Origin: Lacunisphaera sp.
GTDB taxonomy: Bacteria > Verrucomicrobiota > Verrucomicrobiia > Opitutales > Opitutaceae
DNA: 50,832 bases
Direction of reading: 5' to 3'
NCBI GenBank assembly: GCA_029945445.1
Contig: JAQSCO010000063.1
Location: 1-50,832, forward strand
Under the pieces are notes generated by a model. The model saw nothing but the letters and a program-made list of their open reading frames with translations. It ran no database searches and was not told the DNA's origin. A program made the translations under genes and the position numbers. Shown in pieces: positions 12,064 through 21,526 of the stretch (the stretch's first letter is position 1; every line of letters begins with the position of its first letter).

Positions 12064-13947
12064 TCAGTTGCGGACGGGCATCGCGAGGACGCTCTGCTTG
12101 CGCATGCCGATGCTGGTGTCGGCGAGGCCGATCTTCTTGGCCACGTGCTCGACGATCTCGCTGACCTTGTAGGTGAGGCCGTCGGTCTTGGTGATGCTCT
12201 CGATGGCGGGGTTGCAGAAGGTCGCGCGCAGCAGGGTGGCGAGCTGCCCATAGCCGTAGAGGCCCTGATCGTTGATCTCGACCACCAGGATGTGCTTGTA
12301 GCGGTTGAAGGTCTGCGCGAGGCCCGGGGAGAACGGGTTCAAATGGCGCATCTGCAGGTGGCCGACCTTGGCCCCGGCGGCGCGAAGGCGGCCCATGGCC
12401 TCGCGGAGGGGCCCGTAGGTGCAGCCCCAGCCGATGAGGAGCACTTCCCCGGACTGGTCGCCGGCGAGTTCCGGGGCGGGCAGGATGGCGGCGAGGGCCT
12501 GGATCTTCTCGCGGCGTTTCGCCATCATCTTCATGTGCATGGCGGGGCTGGCCGAGGGGTGGCCGAGCTCGTCGTGCTCGAGACCGGTGACGGTCGGGTA
12601 TTTGCCCGAGGCCATCAGCGAGCCCGGCGGGGCGTGATGCGTGATGCGGTCGAGCGGATAGGACTTGTAGTCGGCATCGCGGGGCCGGGTGTCGGGCTTC
12701 AGGTTCACCATCAGTTTCGGCAGGTCGGGTTCGTCAAAGGCCTCGATGCGGGTGGCGATGGCCTGGTCGGAGAGGATGATGACCGGCGTGCTGTATTCAC
12801 GGGCGATGCGGGCGGCCTCCATGGCGAGATAGAAGCAGTCCTCGACGTTCTTGGGGGCGAGCACGACGCGGGGCGCGTCGCCATGGCTGCCGTAGATGGC
12901 CTGCATGAGGTCGCTCTGCTCGATGTTGGTCGGCATGCCGGTGGACGGGCCGCCGCGCTGGACGTTGATCACGATCAGGGGCATCTCGGCCATGGTAGCC
13001 CAGCCAAGGGCTTCCATTTTGAGGGAGAGGCCGGGGCCGGAGGAACCGGTGATCGCGAGGTTGCCGCCGTAGGAAAATCCGAGGGCGGTGGAAATGGCGG
13101 CAATCTCATCCTCGCATTGCACGAAGAGGCCGCCGTATTTCGGCAGCTCGGTGCGGAGCGTCTCCATGATGGAGGACCACGGGGTGATCGGATAGGCGGC
13201 GCCATGGCGCACGCCGGCGGCGATCAGGCCGTAGGCGAGCGCGGTGTTGCCGTCGGTGGTGACCTGCGGGCGGCCGCCGGGGGCCACGGTGGACTTTTCC
13301 AGCCGGTAGCGCAGCTGTTCGGCGGGATAGGCGTAGCCGGCGTCGAAAGCGAGGAGGGCGTTGCGGATGATGTCCTCGCTCTTGCCGCCGAAGCGCTCCT
13401 TGATGAGCTGCGTGAGCTTCGGCACGTCGAGGTCGAACATGCGGGTGAGCAGGCCGAGCACGTAGATGTTCTTGCCCTTCTCCTTCGAGGAACCGCCGAC
13501 GGCCTCGACGGTGGCGCTGGTCATCGGGATGCCGACGGCGGTGATTTCCTTGTCGTCGGGATTGGGCGTGACGTGGTCGCTGTCGTAGAGCAGCACGCCG
13601 CCCGGCCGGAGCGAGGCGCGGTGGTTTTCATAGCTGTGCTGGTAGAAGGCCACGAGCACGTCGGCCCGGTCGCCGGCCGAGAGGATCTCGCCGGAGCCCA
13701 TGCGGACCTGAAAGATGGAAGGACCACCGGAGATGGTGGACGGGATGGTCATGTAGGTCATGACCTCCTGGTCGGAGCGCCCGGCGAGACGGGCGAGGAA
13801 ACCGCCGATCGCCTGGATGCCGTCCTGCGAATTGCCCGCAAGGCGGATGACGACGTCGGGGATGGAGGGAGTGTTGGCCGATGAAGACGCGGAAGCGCTC
13901 ATGGACCCGGGGGTATTGGGGCTAACCATGCTCTTACTATGTCCCAC
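12064..13947 (-). CDS. 2-oxoacid:ferredoxin oxidoreductase, fused gamma-alpha subunit
   Basis: The 627-residue product is the gamma-alpha fusion partner of the beta subunit. The gamma domain covers about residues 30-210 (IRLAGNSQDGIQAIGGFLA at its start), followed by the alpha pyrimidine-binding domain (AAYPITPWSSIMETL, SGPGLSLKMEALG, QRGGPSTGMPT) and a C-terminal domain II with GWGCTYGPLREA. Together the pair oxidatively decarboxylates a 2-oxoacid to acyl-CoA and reduces ferredoxin, or runs in reverse. The first 25 residues are low complexity with several ATGs (13947, 13929, 13902), so the start is uncertain. The window shows no ferredoxin gene beside it. Confidence 0.93.
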   Translation of the reverse strand: MGHSKSMVSPNTPGSMSASASSSANTPSIPDVVIRLAGNSQDGIQAIGGFLARLAGRSDQEVMTYMTIPSTISGGPSIFQVRMGSGEILSAGDRADVLVAFYQHSYENHRASLRPGGVLLYDSDHVTPNPDDKEITAVGIPMTSATVEAVGGSSKEKGKNIYVLGLLTRMFDLDVPKLTQLIKERFGGKSEDIIRNALLAFDAGYAYPAEQLRYRLEKSTVAPGGRPQVTTDGNTALAYGLIAAGVRHGAAYPITPWSSIMETLRTELPKYGGLFVQCEDEIAAISTALGFSYGGNLAITGSSGPGLSLKMEALGWATMAEMPLIVINVQRGGPSTGMPTNIEQSDLMQAIYGSHGDAPRVVLAPKNVEDCFYLAMEAARIAREYSTPVIILSDQAIATRIEAFDEPDLPKLMVNLKPDTRPRDADYKSYPLDRITHHAPPGSLMASGKYPTVTGLEHDELGHPSASPAMHMKMMAKRREKIQALAAILPAPELAGDQSGEVLLIGWGCTYGPLREAMGRLRAAGAKVGHLQMRHLNPFSPGLAQTFNRYKHILVVEINDQGLYGYGQLATLLRATFCNPAIESITKTDGLTYKVSEIVEHVAKKIGLADTSIGMRKQSVLAMPVRN

Positions 13948-14033
13948 GTAGCCTGATTCGTAAAGGCTGCGCTTGGCGGAAAGGGCGCATATCTTGTCAT
14001 TCTCCGAGCGGGCAGCGTCTATCGTGGTATAAG

Positions 14034-14056
14034 AAAAACCCCGGCGCGTGCCGGGG
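14034..14056 (-). terminator. Rho-independent terminator after the M2 peptidase gene
   Basis: On the minus strand the stem CCCCGGC/GCCGGGG with a four-base loop is followed by five T residues. It lies about 90 bp beyond the peptidase stop and upstream of the oxidoreductase genes. Confidence 0.8.
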
Positions 14057-14086
14057 TAGGATTTACGGGGCTAATGGGGAAACTTG

Positions 14087-14138
14087 TGGAGGGTCGACCT
14101 CCCGGTTGACCCCGGCCCGTCGGGAGACGGGCCCTCCA
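14087..14138. repeat. Complete 52-bp two-hairpin palindromic element, TGGAGGG type
   Basis: Ends are TGGAGGG and CCCTCCA. Hairpin 1 is GGTCGACC/GGTTGACC with a TCCC loop. Hairpin 2 is GGCCCGT/ACGGGCC. It is exactly 52 bp, the same length as the copy inside the YdiJ-type gene at 46915. Confidence 0.85.
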
Positions 14139-14145
14139 AAATTCC

Positions 14146-15945
14146 TCATTCCCAACCGATGGGCCGGCCCTTGTTCTGTGCCTCGAGCCATTTCAGGAGC
14201 GGCTTGTAATACTCGACCATCGCGCGCGTCGAGAGCTCCTCGCCGGTGGCGTCCTTGAGCACCTTGCGCCAGTCCTGCGTCTTGCCCTTCTCCATGATCG
14301 AGCGGAGGAAGTCACCGACTTCCTTGCTGCCGGCGTAATTGCAGGCCTGCGGCGGCTGGTGGAGGATTTTTTTGGCGATGTGGTCGTTGAGCTGGTATTT
14401 GAAGACCTGCGCGATGGCGTAGCTGTAATAATAGCACGGCGTATCGTTGATGTGTGTCTTCGTCGCGGCGTCGCACCATTCCTCGCCGCGCTCGGCCGGC
14501 GGCTCGACCCCCTGGAAATCGCGCACGTATTGCCACCAGCGGGCGTTCCACTGGCCGGCGGGCAGGTGCTTCGCGTAGACGTCGGCCTCCCAGTGCGTCA
14601 TCACGCCGGACGACCAGAAGATGAACGGCACGCCGGGCCCCATCGAGTCGCTGAGCAGGAAGGCGGTCTCGTCGACCTTGAAGTCGGCGGGCAGGATGCC
14701 GAGCGACTTCAGGTAGGGGGCCATGCCGGCGGCCAGCGAGGTCAGCTCGCCGAAACCCTCGTGGAAGGCCGGGTTTGCGCCCGTGCGCAGCAGCGCGGGC
14801 ACCTCGGGCTTGGTGTAGCCGATGAAATAATAGATGTGGCCGAACTCGTGGTGCGCGGTCTTGAACCACTCCGGGTTGCTCTCGATGCTCTGCAGCGAGC
14901 GCAGGTCGCTGTCGAGGTCGACGTGCCACGCGGAGGCGTGCGTGTTTTTCTTGCGCGCGCTGCCGGCCTCCACCGGGAACAGGTCGGACTTTTTCCAGAA
15001 CGACACGGGCAGTTTTGGAAAGCCGAGGCCCATGTAGAATTTCTCCGCGCTGTGCGCGATCCAGTCGGGCGAGCGGTCCTTGAAGAACGGCGTCAGGTCC
15101 GCGCCCTCGGCGAGGCCGGGCCAGGCCTGCGACCAGCGGTTGTCGAGCCAGTGGGCGGGGATGCGCTTCGGCACGGGCTGGTGGTATTTCTCGGCGAGCT
15201 TGTATTTCACCCAGGTGTGGAGCTGCAGGTAGAGCGGGCGCAGCTCGCGCATGAAGTCGTCGTTGAGCTTCACCATCTCGGCCGTCGTCATGCCGTAGCC
15301 GGCGACCTGCAGGGCGAAGTAGTCCGGGTAATCGAGCTCCTGCGCCACACCGTTGCGCAGGTCGCGGAGCTTGATGAGGCCGGCCTTGAGTGCTTTCCCC
15401 GATTCCTTCGACGCCTCCCACACGGCCTGCCGCTCGGCGAGGTCGGTGCTCGACTGGAGGAGGTTGTCGATTTCGTTCACCGTGATCGGCTTTCCCTTCA
15501 GCTTGAACTCGAAGCCGTTCAACGTGGACGCCTGCGCGACCTCGGCGACGATGCGGTCGCTGACGAGCCTCGGGTTGGTCATCGGGCCCTCGGCGGCGTT
15601 GAGCAGGAGCTGCTCCAGCTCGCGGACGGTGAGCTCGTTCAATTCCTTGCGGTGCAGCAGCAGCGTCTTGGCCTCGTTGATGAGGACGGGATCGCCGGTG
15701 AACGCGGCGCGGGCCTTGCTGCCCACCTCGGACGCGGCGTCGTGCACGGGCGAGACGTCGGTGAGCGCATCCCACTGGGCATTGCCCTCGATCGTGATGA
15801 GGGACTTGTAGGCCGAGTTGGTCAGGGCGAGGAAGCGATCGGCGCGCTCCTGCATGGGATTGAGGTCGGCGGCCAGGGCGAACGAAGCCGTCGCGAGCAG
15901 CACCGCAACGGCGGCACCGCGAAGAGGGGAGGTAACGCGAGTCAT
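14146..15945 (-). CDS. Secreted M2-family metallopeptidase (ACE-like peptidyl-dipeptidase)
   Basis: The 599-residue product starts with a signal peptide (cleavage near ALA-ADLNP, residue 26) and then an M2 angiotensin-converting-enzyme fold. This is a zinc dipeptidyl carboxypeptidase that trims dipeptides from peptide C-termini. The zinc motif HEFGH is at residues 366-370 and the third ligand region HEGFGE at 395-400. Other family segments are MGPGVPFIF and CYYYSYAIAQVFKYQL. Length matches single-domain bacterial ACE proteins. It is flanked upstream by the efflux cluster with about 97 bp between, so it probably has its own promoter. Location is predicted to be periplasmic. Confidence 0.93.
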   Translation of the reverse strand: MTRVTSPLRGAAVAVLLATASFALAADLNPMQERADRFLALTNSAYKSLITIEGNAQWDALTDVSPVHDAASEVGSKARAAFTGDPVLINEAKTLLLHRKELNELTVRELEQLLLNAAEGPMTNPRLVSDRIVAEVAQASTLNGFEFKLKGKPITVNEIDNLLQSSTDLAERQAVWEASKESGKALKAGLIKLRDLRNGVAQELDYPDYFALQVAGYGMTTAEMVKLNDDFMRELRPLYLQLHTWVKYKLAEKYHQPVPKRIPAHWLDNRWSQAWPGLAEGADLTPFFKDRSPDWIAHSAEKFYMGLGFPKLPVSFWKKSDLFPVEAGSARKKNTHASAWHVDLDSDLRSLQSIESNPEWFKTAHHEFGHIYYFIGYTKPEVPALLRTGANPAFHEGFGELTSLAAGMAPYLKSLGILPADFKVDETAFLLSDSMGPGVPFIFWSSGVMTHWEADVYAKHLPAGQWNARWWQYVRDFQGVEPPAERGEEWCDAATKTHINDTPCYYYSYAIAQVFKYQLNDHIAKKILHQPPQACNYAGSKEVGDFLRSIMEKGKTQDWRKVLKDATGEELSTRAMVEYYKPLLKWLEAQNKGRPIGWE

Positions 15946-16042
15946 GCCGCGAAACTACGCGGCGGGCTCGGCGATTGGCAAACCCGGAGCGGCAGGCTGG
16001 TCTGGTGCCGCGGTGTGGCGCTATGATCCGACCTGCCCTGAC

Positions 16043-17200
16043 TTAGAGTTTCACCGGCTGCACGCGGTCGCCGTCTTGGACGCGGTCGCCGGGGTAGAGG
16101 ATGACTTCATCGCCCTCATTCAGGCCGGCGGTCAGCTGCGTCTCGGTGCCGCTGGAGCGGCCGGCTTGCACGGGCACGAGCGCGGCGCGGCCGTTGCGGA
16201 CGACGTAGGCCGACCACTCGGCGCCGCGGCGGAACAGCGACGACACCGGCACCTTCAGGACCTTGTCGCTTTCCCAGACGATGACGCGCGCCTCAACGCG
16301 GAAGTTGTCGCCCAGCGCCGCGCGCTCGGCCAGCGGCGTCGTGATGTCGGCCACGACGTTCACGCGCTGCTCCTCGACGCCGAGGGCGGAAATCTTGGTG
16401 AAGGCCGCGGGCTCGACCAGCCGCACGCGGGCCTCCAGCGGCTTCGGGCCGCCCCATTGCTCCAATTCCACCCGTGTGCCGGCGGTGAGCGCCGCGCCGT
16501 CGCGGGAGAGCAGCTCAATGACGACCTCAAGGTCGGTGGGATCGCCGGCGTCGAGCAGCGGCGTGCCGGCGGTGACGGGGCGTTCGCTTTCCTGGAAAAC
16601 ATGCAGCACGCGGCCGGCGACCGGCGCACGCACCTCGACCAGGGCTGGAGCGGCGTCGGTGCCCGCGACCGCGAGCTCGGCCACGGCGGAGCGCAGCGCG
16701 CCCTCGGCGGCAATCACCTCGCGGGCGGCGGCGGTCTCGCGCATTTGCGCACTTTCGAAGTCCTGCGGCGAGACGGTCCGATCGTTGAACATTTTCTCGA
16801 CGCGTTTCAGTTCGCTCGCGGCCAGCGCGTAGCTCGCGCGGGTTTTTTCCAGCGCGGCGACGGCGGAATCGCGGCGGGCCTCGGCGAGCGCACGGCTGCG
16901 CGGGTCGAGCGGCGAGGCGGCCATCGGCTCGATGACGGCCACGACGTCGCCGGCATTGATCGCCGCGCCGGGCTTGAACGGCACGCGGCGCAGCTGGCCG
17001 GTGACGGGCGAGGAGACGACGTAGCGCTGCTTGATGCGCGTCTTGCCCTCCTCGCTGACGGTCGCGCGGAGCGGGCCGAAGCTGGCGCGCGCGGTCTCCA
17101 CGGGCGCGGGCCGCGGGCGCAGGCCGAGCCCGAGCAGGACGAGCAGCACGGCGAGGCCGGCGTAGGGCAGCCAGGGGCGTTTGGGAGGAGCAGAGGTCAT
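16043..17200 (-). CDS. Efflux periplasmic adaptor (HlyD/MacA-type)
   Basis: The 385-residue product is an MFP/HlyD adaptor linking an inner-membrane ABC transporter to the envelope. It has one N-terminal membrane segment (about residues 8-28), a barrel-sandwich half with FKPGAAINAGDVVAVIEP, a helical hairpin around residues 110-180, the second lipoyl half VRAPVAGRVLHVF, and C-terminal beta-barrel/MP domains ending GDRVQDGDRVQPVKL. It is the last of three co-directional genes with the ABC permease and ATPase, although a 170-bp AT-rich inverted repeat separates it from the permease. The substrate is unknown. Confidence 0.9.
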   Translation of the reverse strand: MTSAPPKRPWLPYAGLAVLLVLLGLGLRPRPAPVETARASFGPLRATVSEEGKTRIKQRYVVSSPVTGQLRRVPFKPGAAINAGDVVAVIEPMAASPLDPRSRALAEARRDSAVAALEKTRASYALAASELKRVEKMFNDRTVSPQDFESAQMRETAAAREVIAAEGALRSAVAELAVAGTDAAPALVEVRAPVAGRVLHVFQESERPVTAGTPLLDAGDPTDLEVVIELLSRDGAALTAGTRVELEQWGGPKPLEARVRLVEPAAFTKISALGVEEQRVNVVADITTPLAERAALGDNFRVEARVIVWESDKVLKVPVSSLFRRGAEWSAYVVRNGRAALVPVQAGRSSGTETQLTAGLNEGDEVILYPGDRVQDGDRVQPVKL

Positions 17201-17214
17201 GGGAATAGGAAGTT

Positions 17215-17385
17215 AACCACTAATGAACACAAATGGACACTAATGCAGAACAATCATTTTCCGCTGATTTCGCAGATAAACGCGGATAATTGCAGAAGTT
17301 GATTTTCTATCCGTGTTCATCCGTGCAATCCGCGGATAATTCCGGGGTTCAGGGAATTAGTGTTCATTAGTGTCAATTAGTGGTT
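17215..17385. repeat. AT-rich composite repeat with long inverted arms
   Basis: The outer arms at 17215-17244 and 17356-17385 are built of TTAGTG units (CACTAATGAACAC on one side, GTGTCAATTAGTG on the other) and can pair over about 30 bp with mismatches. Inside are two CGCGGATAAT direct repeats at 17281 and 17331, and related CCGCTGATTTCGCAG and ATCCGTGTTCATCCGTG phrases. Base composition is sharply more AT-rich than the flanking genes. No reading frame is supported. It sits between the permease stop and adaptor start of one apparent operon. Confidence 0.8.
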
Positions 17386-17400
17386 CAAATCCGGGTGTTT

Positions 17401-19767
17401 TCACTCCGGGGCCTTCAGCGCGGCGATGAGGTCAAGCTGGTTGAGTTTGCGGAGGACGACGAGCGCGGAGAGCGTCGAGGCGACGAGGACCACCACGACG
17501 GCGAACGTATAGGTGTAGGTCGTGAACACGAGCGGCAGGCGGATGGTCTCGGTGTTGATGGAGCCGATGATCACGGTCGTCAGCCCGGTGCCGAGCAGCA
17601 GCCCGAGCGGCACGGCGAGGAGCGCGAGGACAACGAGCTCGATCACCAGCACGGCGCCGACCTCGCGCTGCGTCATGCCGACGACGCGCAGCGTGGCCAG
17701 CTCGCGCGCCCGCTCGGCGAGCGAGATGCGGGCGTTGTTGTAGATGACGCCGAAGGCGACGATGACGGCAAATGTCAGGTAGATGCTCTGGATGAGCCCC
17801 ATGCTCTTCGCGGTGGTCTCGCGGAAGCTCTGCCGCATCGTCTCCTTGATGGCGACGGTGCTCACGCGCGGGATATCCCGCAGGGCGGCGAGAAACGCGG
17901 CGCGGCGCGACATGTCGAGGCCGATGCTCGCACCGGTGATGACGTCGCCCTCGCCGAGGAAGCGGCTGATGGCGTGCAGCTCCATGTAGGCGGCGATGCC
18001 GGTGAAATCCTCGGCGAGCGCCCGGAGCTTCACCTCCGCGACGGGCCGGCGGCCCTCGAGCGCCTCGAGCAGGAGCGTGTCGCCGATCTTCGCGCCAAGG
18101 ACGGCGGCGAGCTTGGCGGAGACGATGATGCCGTCGGTGGGCGGGGTGATTTCCCGGCCGGCGTGGTCGACCGCGCGGCTGTGTTGTCCGCCAATGAGCA
18201 GGCTGCGCAGGCCGATCTGGCGGCTGCGGCCCTGAAAATGGATGCGGACGGCGGCGTTGCGCGTCGGCTCAAGGCTGGTGACGCCGGGCAGTTGCGCGAG
18301 CTCGTGCGCGAGCCGCGCCGCCGACGGCTCGACGAGGCCGAGGTTGAGGTCCTGCCGCTGGACGACGTCCCACTGGAAATCGAGCACCTCGTGGATGCCG
18401 GCCTTGAAACTGTTGGGCAGGATCAGCAGCGCGGTGGCGAGGGCGAGGCCCGCGACGGTGAACGCCGCCTGCGCGGGCCGGCGCTCGAGGTTGCGCACGG
18501 CGATGCGGAAGGAATGCGACAGCAGTTTCGCGATGCCGATGCGCTCGATGAAGGCCGGCCGGAAGTTCGCCGGCGGCTCGGGCCGCATGGCCTCGGCGGG
18601 CGGGAGGCGGGCGGCGCGCCGCACGGCGTCGAGCACGCCGAGCGTCACGGCGCCGAGCGCGACACCGAGCGCGATCCCGACGGCGCCGCCGTCGAGCCGG
18701 AAATGCAGGTCGGGAAAGCGGTAGAAGAGCCGATACATGACGACCAGCTGGTGGCCCAGCGCGACGCCGCCGAGCAGCCCGAGCGTGAGTCCCGCCACGA
18801 CCATGACGAAGGCGAACTTGAGGTAATGCACGACGATCGCGCGGTTGGTGAAGCCGAAGGCCTTGAGGATGGCGATCTGCTCGCGCTGCAGCGCGAGCAG
18901 GCGCGTGAGCACGGCGTTGGTCATGAACGCGGCTACGCTCAGGAACACGATGGGGAAGCCGATCGACAGGATGGTGAGCACGCGGATCTCGTCGGTGACG
19001 CGGATGTGCGACGGGTGGTCCTTGCGGCCGTAAGCGCCGAGGCCACCGTAGGGCCGCAGCAGCTGGTCGAGCGCGACGATCACGGGCCGCTCGTTGGCGC
19101 CGGGCGCGAGGGTGAGCGAGAGCCGGTTGAAGGCGCCGTAAAGATCCCACGCGGTCGCGACCTCCTTGTAGGGCATCCAGAAGATGCCGTAGGTGCGGGC
19201 GTCCGGCAGCGCCGCGCCCGGGCGCGACTCGAAGATGTATTCCGGCGAGAGCACGATGCCCGCGACGCGGAACACCTGGCGCCGGCCGTTGAGCAGCATC
19301 GTCAGGGTGTCACCAGGGTTGAGGGCGTTCGCCTCGGCGAAGGCCTCGCCGACGAGAATCTCGCCGCGCGCGCCCGGGCTGAGCCAGCGGCCGCGGCGCA
19401 GGAAAAGGCGGTTGAGCTCGGGCTCGCCGAAGTCCGGCAGCGAGCGCACGGCGCCGCTCGCGGGCTCGGTGAGGCCGGGCAGGTCGAGCGTCACCGGCAC
19501 GGAAAGGTCGGTCTGCACGGTCGCCACGCCCGGGAGGGCGCGGACCTGCTCGGCGAGGTGGTTGGGCGCGCGCTTGAGCGGCACGAAGACCTCGGCGAAG
19601 TGGTTGGTCTGGTAATACTCGGCGCGCGTCGATTCGAGCGAATGGATGAGGCTGCGCGCCATGATGAGCATGGCGAGGCCGCAGGCCATGACGAGCGAGA
19701 CCGCGGCGGCCTGGCCCTTGAGGCGCTTCAGGTCGCGGAGGAGCTTGCGGTCGAGGTGCGGGAGCAT
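17401..19767 (-). CDS. ABC transporter permease, FtsX/MacB-like, double-domain
   Basis: The 788-residue product is an inner-membrane permease with a membrane segment near residues 18-38, a large periplasmic domain, a three-helix FtsX block around residues 265-375, a second N-terminal-like helix near 430, another periplasmic domain, and a final FtsX block near 670-775 ([30 protein letters not shown]). This is the duplicated eight-to-ten-helix layout of large FtsX proteins. It starts 3 bp after the ATPase gene. Lipoprotein or lipophilic-substrate export are the usual roles of such systems; the substrate here is unknown. Confidence 0.9.
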   Translation of the reverse strand: MLPHLDRKLLRDLKRLKGQAAAVSLVMACGLAMLIMARSLIHSLESTRAEYYQTNHFAEVFVPLKRAPNHLAEQVRALPGVATVQTDLSVPVTLDLPGLTEPASGAVRSLPDFGEPELNRLFLRRGRWLSPGARGEILVGEAFAEANALNPGDTLTMLLNGRRQVFRVAGIVLSPEYIFESRPGAALPDARTYGIFWMPYKEVATAWDLYGAFNRLSLTLAPGANERPVIVALDQLLRPYGGLGAYGRKDHPSHIRVTDEIRVLTILSIGFPIVFLSVAAFMTNAVLTRLLALQREQIAILKAFGFTNRAIVVHYLKFAFVMVVAGLTLGLLGGVALGHQLVVMYRLFYRFPDLHFRLDGGAVGIALGVALGAVTLGVLDAVRRAARLPPAEAMRPEPPANFRPAFIERIGIAKLLSHSFRIAVRNLERRPAQAAFTVAGLALATALLILPNSFKAGIHEVLDFQWDVVQRQDLNLGLVEPSAARLAHELAQLPGVTSLEPTRNAAVRIHFQGRSRQIGLRSLLIGGQHSRAVDHAGREITPPTDGIIVSAKLAAVLGAKIGDTLLLEALEGRRPVAEVKLRALAEDFTGIAAYMELHAISRFLGEGDVITGASIGLDMSRRAAFLAALRDIPRVSTVAIKETMRQSFRETTAKSMGLIQSIYLTFAVIVAFGVIYNNARISLAERARELATLRVVGMTQREVGAVLVIELVVLALLAVPLGLLLGTGLTTVIIGSINTETIRLPLVFTTYTYTFAVVVVLVASTLSALVVLRKLNQLDLIAALKAPE

Positions 19768-19770
19768 GGT

Positions 19771-20532
19771 TTACCAGCGCAGCGACGCCGGGGCGGCGCG
19801 CGTGGCGTTGTGCTGCTCCGACTGCACGCGACCGTCGGAGAAGCGAATGACGCGGTCGGCCATCTCGGCCATGACGGCGTTGTGGGTGATGATAACGGTG
19901 AGCGTGCCGAGCTCGCGGTTGGCGCGCTCGAGGGCCTCGAGCACGACGATGCCGGTGTGCACGTCGAGCGCGCCGGTGGGTTCGTCGCACAGGAGCACCG
20001 CGGGGCGCTTGGCGATGGCGCGCGCGATGGCGACGCGTTGCTGCTCGCCGCCGGAGAGCTGCGCGGGAAAATGATCCAGCCGGGGCGAGAGTCCGACCAT
20101 CCCGAGCGCCTCCTCGGCCGGCATGGGGTTGGTCGCGATCTCCGTGATGAGGCCGACATTCTCCCGCGCGGTCAGGCTCGGGATGAGGTTGTAGAACTGG
20201 AAGACGAAGCCGACCGACTCGCGCCGGTAAAGCGTGAGCTCCGCCTCCGTCGCGTGGGTGAGGTCGGTGTCACGATAGCGGAGCGTGCCGGACGTCGGGA
20301 GGTCGAGGCCGCCGAGCTGGTTGAGCAGGGTGGTCTTGCCGGAGCCCGAGGGCCCGAGCAGCACGACCAGCTCGCCCGCAAAAAGGTCGAGATCGACGCC
20401 GGCCAGGGCGCGGACCTGCGTCGTGCCCTCGCCGTAGAACTTGGTCAGGCCGCGCACATGGAAGACCGGTTCACCGCGGGCGGCGGAAGAAGCGGGGTGG
20501 GTTGGCAGGGGAGAGTTCACCGGGTTGGGCAA
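19771..20532 (-). CDS. ABC transporter ATP-binding protein (LolD/MacB-type)
   Basis: The 253-residue product is the ATPase of the adjacent FtsX-type permease. It shows Walker [10 protein letters not shown], a Q-loop in [14 protein letters not shown], the signature [16 protein letters not shown], Walker [13 protein letters not shown] and the H-loop TVIITHN. The region [12 protein letters not shown] is typical of the MacB/LolD subgroup. It is the first gene of the three-gene efflux set (ATPase, permease, adaptor). The ATG at 20532 opens a Ser/Pro/Ala-rich leader of about 20 residues before the domain. Confidence 0.93.
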   Translation of the reverse strand: MPNPVNSPLPTHPASSAARGEPVFHVRGLTKFYGEGTTQVRALAGVDLDLFAGELVVLLGPSGSGKTTLLNQLGGLDLPTSGTLRYRDTDLTHATEAELTLYRRESVGFVFQFYNLIPSLTARENVGLITEIATNPMPAEEALGMVGLSPRLDHFPAQLSGGEQQRVAIARAIAKRPAVLLCDEPTGALDVHTGIVVLEALERANRELGTLTVIITHNAVMAEMADRVIRFSDGRVQSEQHNATRAAPASLRW

Positions 20533-20592
20533 GGGCCGGCCAGCCTACCCCGGCCGGTGTGCGGCGCAATCAAAAGCCCGGGGTGGCCCGCG

Positions 20593-20624
20593 GCCTCCGG
20601 ACGCGTTCAGGCGCGTCGGGAGGC
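20593..20624. repeat. GC-rich hairpin between the YjdF-type gene and the ABC ATPase gene
   Basis: GCCTCCGGACGCG pairs with CGCGTCGGGAGGC with one mismatch around a six-base loop. It lies just after the stop of the gene at 20643. No T-run follows directly. It may be another repeat-family hairpin or a transcript 3' end. Confidence 0.6.
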
Positions 20625-20642
20625 ACGCTTCACCTGTGGCCC

Positions 20643-21437
20643 TCAGCCCTCCTCGTTCGCATCCATCTGGATCCGGGCGACCTCGTCCTCGCCGAGCGGG
20701 ACCGTGCTCTTGAGCCGGAGGCTCTCGCCGAATTCCCGCGCGAAGTCCCGCTTGTAGCGCCAGGTGATGAGCGCGATGACCGTCATGGCGAGGAGCGCGC
20801 CGAGCGAGGCCGAGGCCATGTCCTTCTGCGAGTCCCAGATGTCGCCCTGCGAGCCGAGGAAATCATTGCCCTCGTTGCTGCCGACCACCTGCGCCGTGCC
20901 CCATTCGATAAGCTCGTAGATCATCGAGGTGCTCATGGTGAAATCGAGCGGGAGGAAGTAACCCCAGAAACCGCGGACATTGGCGATGCGCAGGAAAATC
21001 TCCCGGATCGGGTAGGCGAGCAGCAGCCCGTAACAAAAATGCACGAGGCGGTCGAAATTGTTGCGCTCGAAGCCGAGGAGCGAGTTCAGCGTCACGCCGA
21101 AGTGCGCCTGCCACCACGCGTCGTAGGGGACCTGGGCGTAGGTCCAGTGGGCGCCGACCTCGTGCAGGCAGGTGAACACGAAGATCAGGGTGTAGCTCAC
21201 CCGGGACAGCGGCATGCGCTGGTAAGTGAGAACCAGGGGCGTGAAGAGCAGGAAAACCAAGGCGTTCTCCATTAACCAGTCGAACGGCTTGTGCGCCCCG
21301 ATGCCCGAGCGCAGCATCACGAGCCCCAGCAGGGCGGCGAGGATACCGACATACCGGCCGCGCGGGATGGCGCGCAGGGCCTTGGCCAGGGTGTTCACGC
21401 GCTGGCGGGCGCGTTGGAGACGCGGGGACGGCTTCAT
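20643..21437 (-). CDS. DUF2238 (YjdF-like) inner-membrane protein
   Basis: The 264-residue product has about six predicted membrane helices and the conserved signature of the YjdF/DUF2238 family: FDRLVHFCYGLLLAYPIRE, a helix followed by YELIEWG, and FLGSQGDIWDSQKDM before the last helix. Histidines and acidic residues within helices (ECH-type HEVGAHW near residue 93) suggest metal or proton handling, but the function is not established. The gene is divergent from the WYL regulator at 21527, with 89 bp between. Confidence 0.88.
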   Translation of the reverse strand: MKPSPRLQRARQRVNTLAKALRAIPRGRYVGILAALLGLVMLRSGIGAHKPFDWLMENALVFLLFTPLVLTYQRMPLSRVSYTLIFVFTCLHEVGAHWTYAQVPYDAWWQAHFGVTLNSLLGFERNNFDRLVHFCYGLLLAYPIREIFLRIANVRGFWGYFLPLDFTMSTSMIYELIEWGTAQVVGSNEGNDFLGSQGDIWDSQKDMASASLGALLAMTVIALITWRYKRDFAREFGESLRLKSTVPLGEDEVARIQMDANEEG

Positions 21438-21526
21438 CGTCTGCAGACAGGCCCCGCGGGGGGGATGTTGCCGGCTTTCCGCAAGAAAATCTCGCGGCGC
21501 GCGGGCGCCTGCCTTGTGCTGCAGGC

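Noticed and set aside
14087..14138. Palindromic elements as CRISPR repeats or IS ends
   Set aside because: Copies are far apart with no regular spacers and no cas or transposase genes. No complete insertion sequence is present.
17380..20757. Very long open frames opposite real genes (also near 27961-31662 and 35657-38431)
   Set aside because: They lie antisense to well-supported genes, have Arg/Ala/Gly/Asp-biased composition and no motifs. High GC at the third codon position removes stop codons from these frames.
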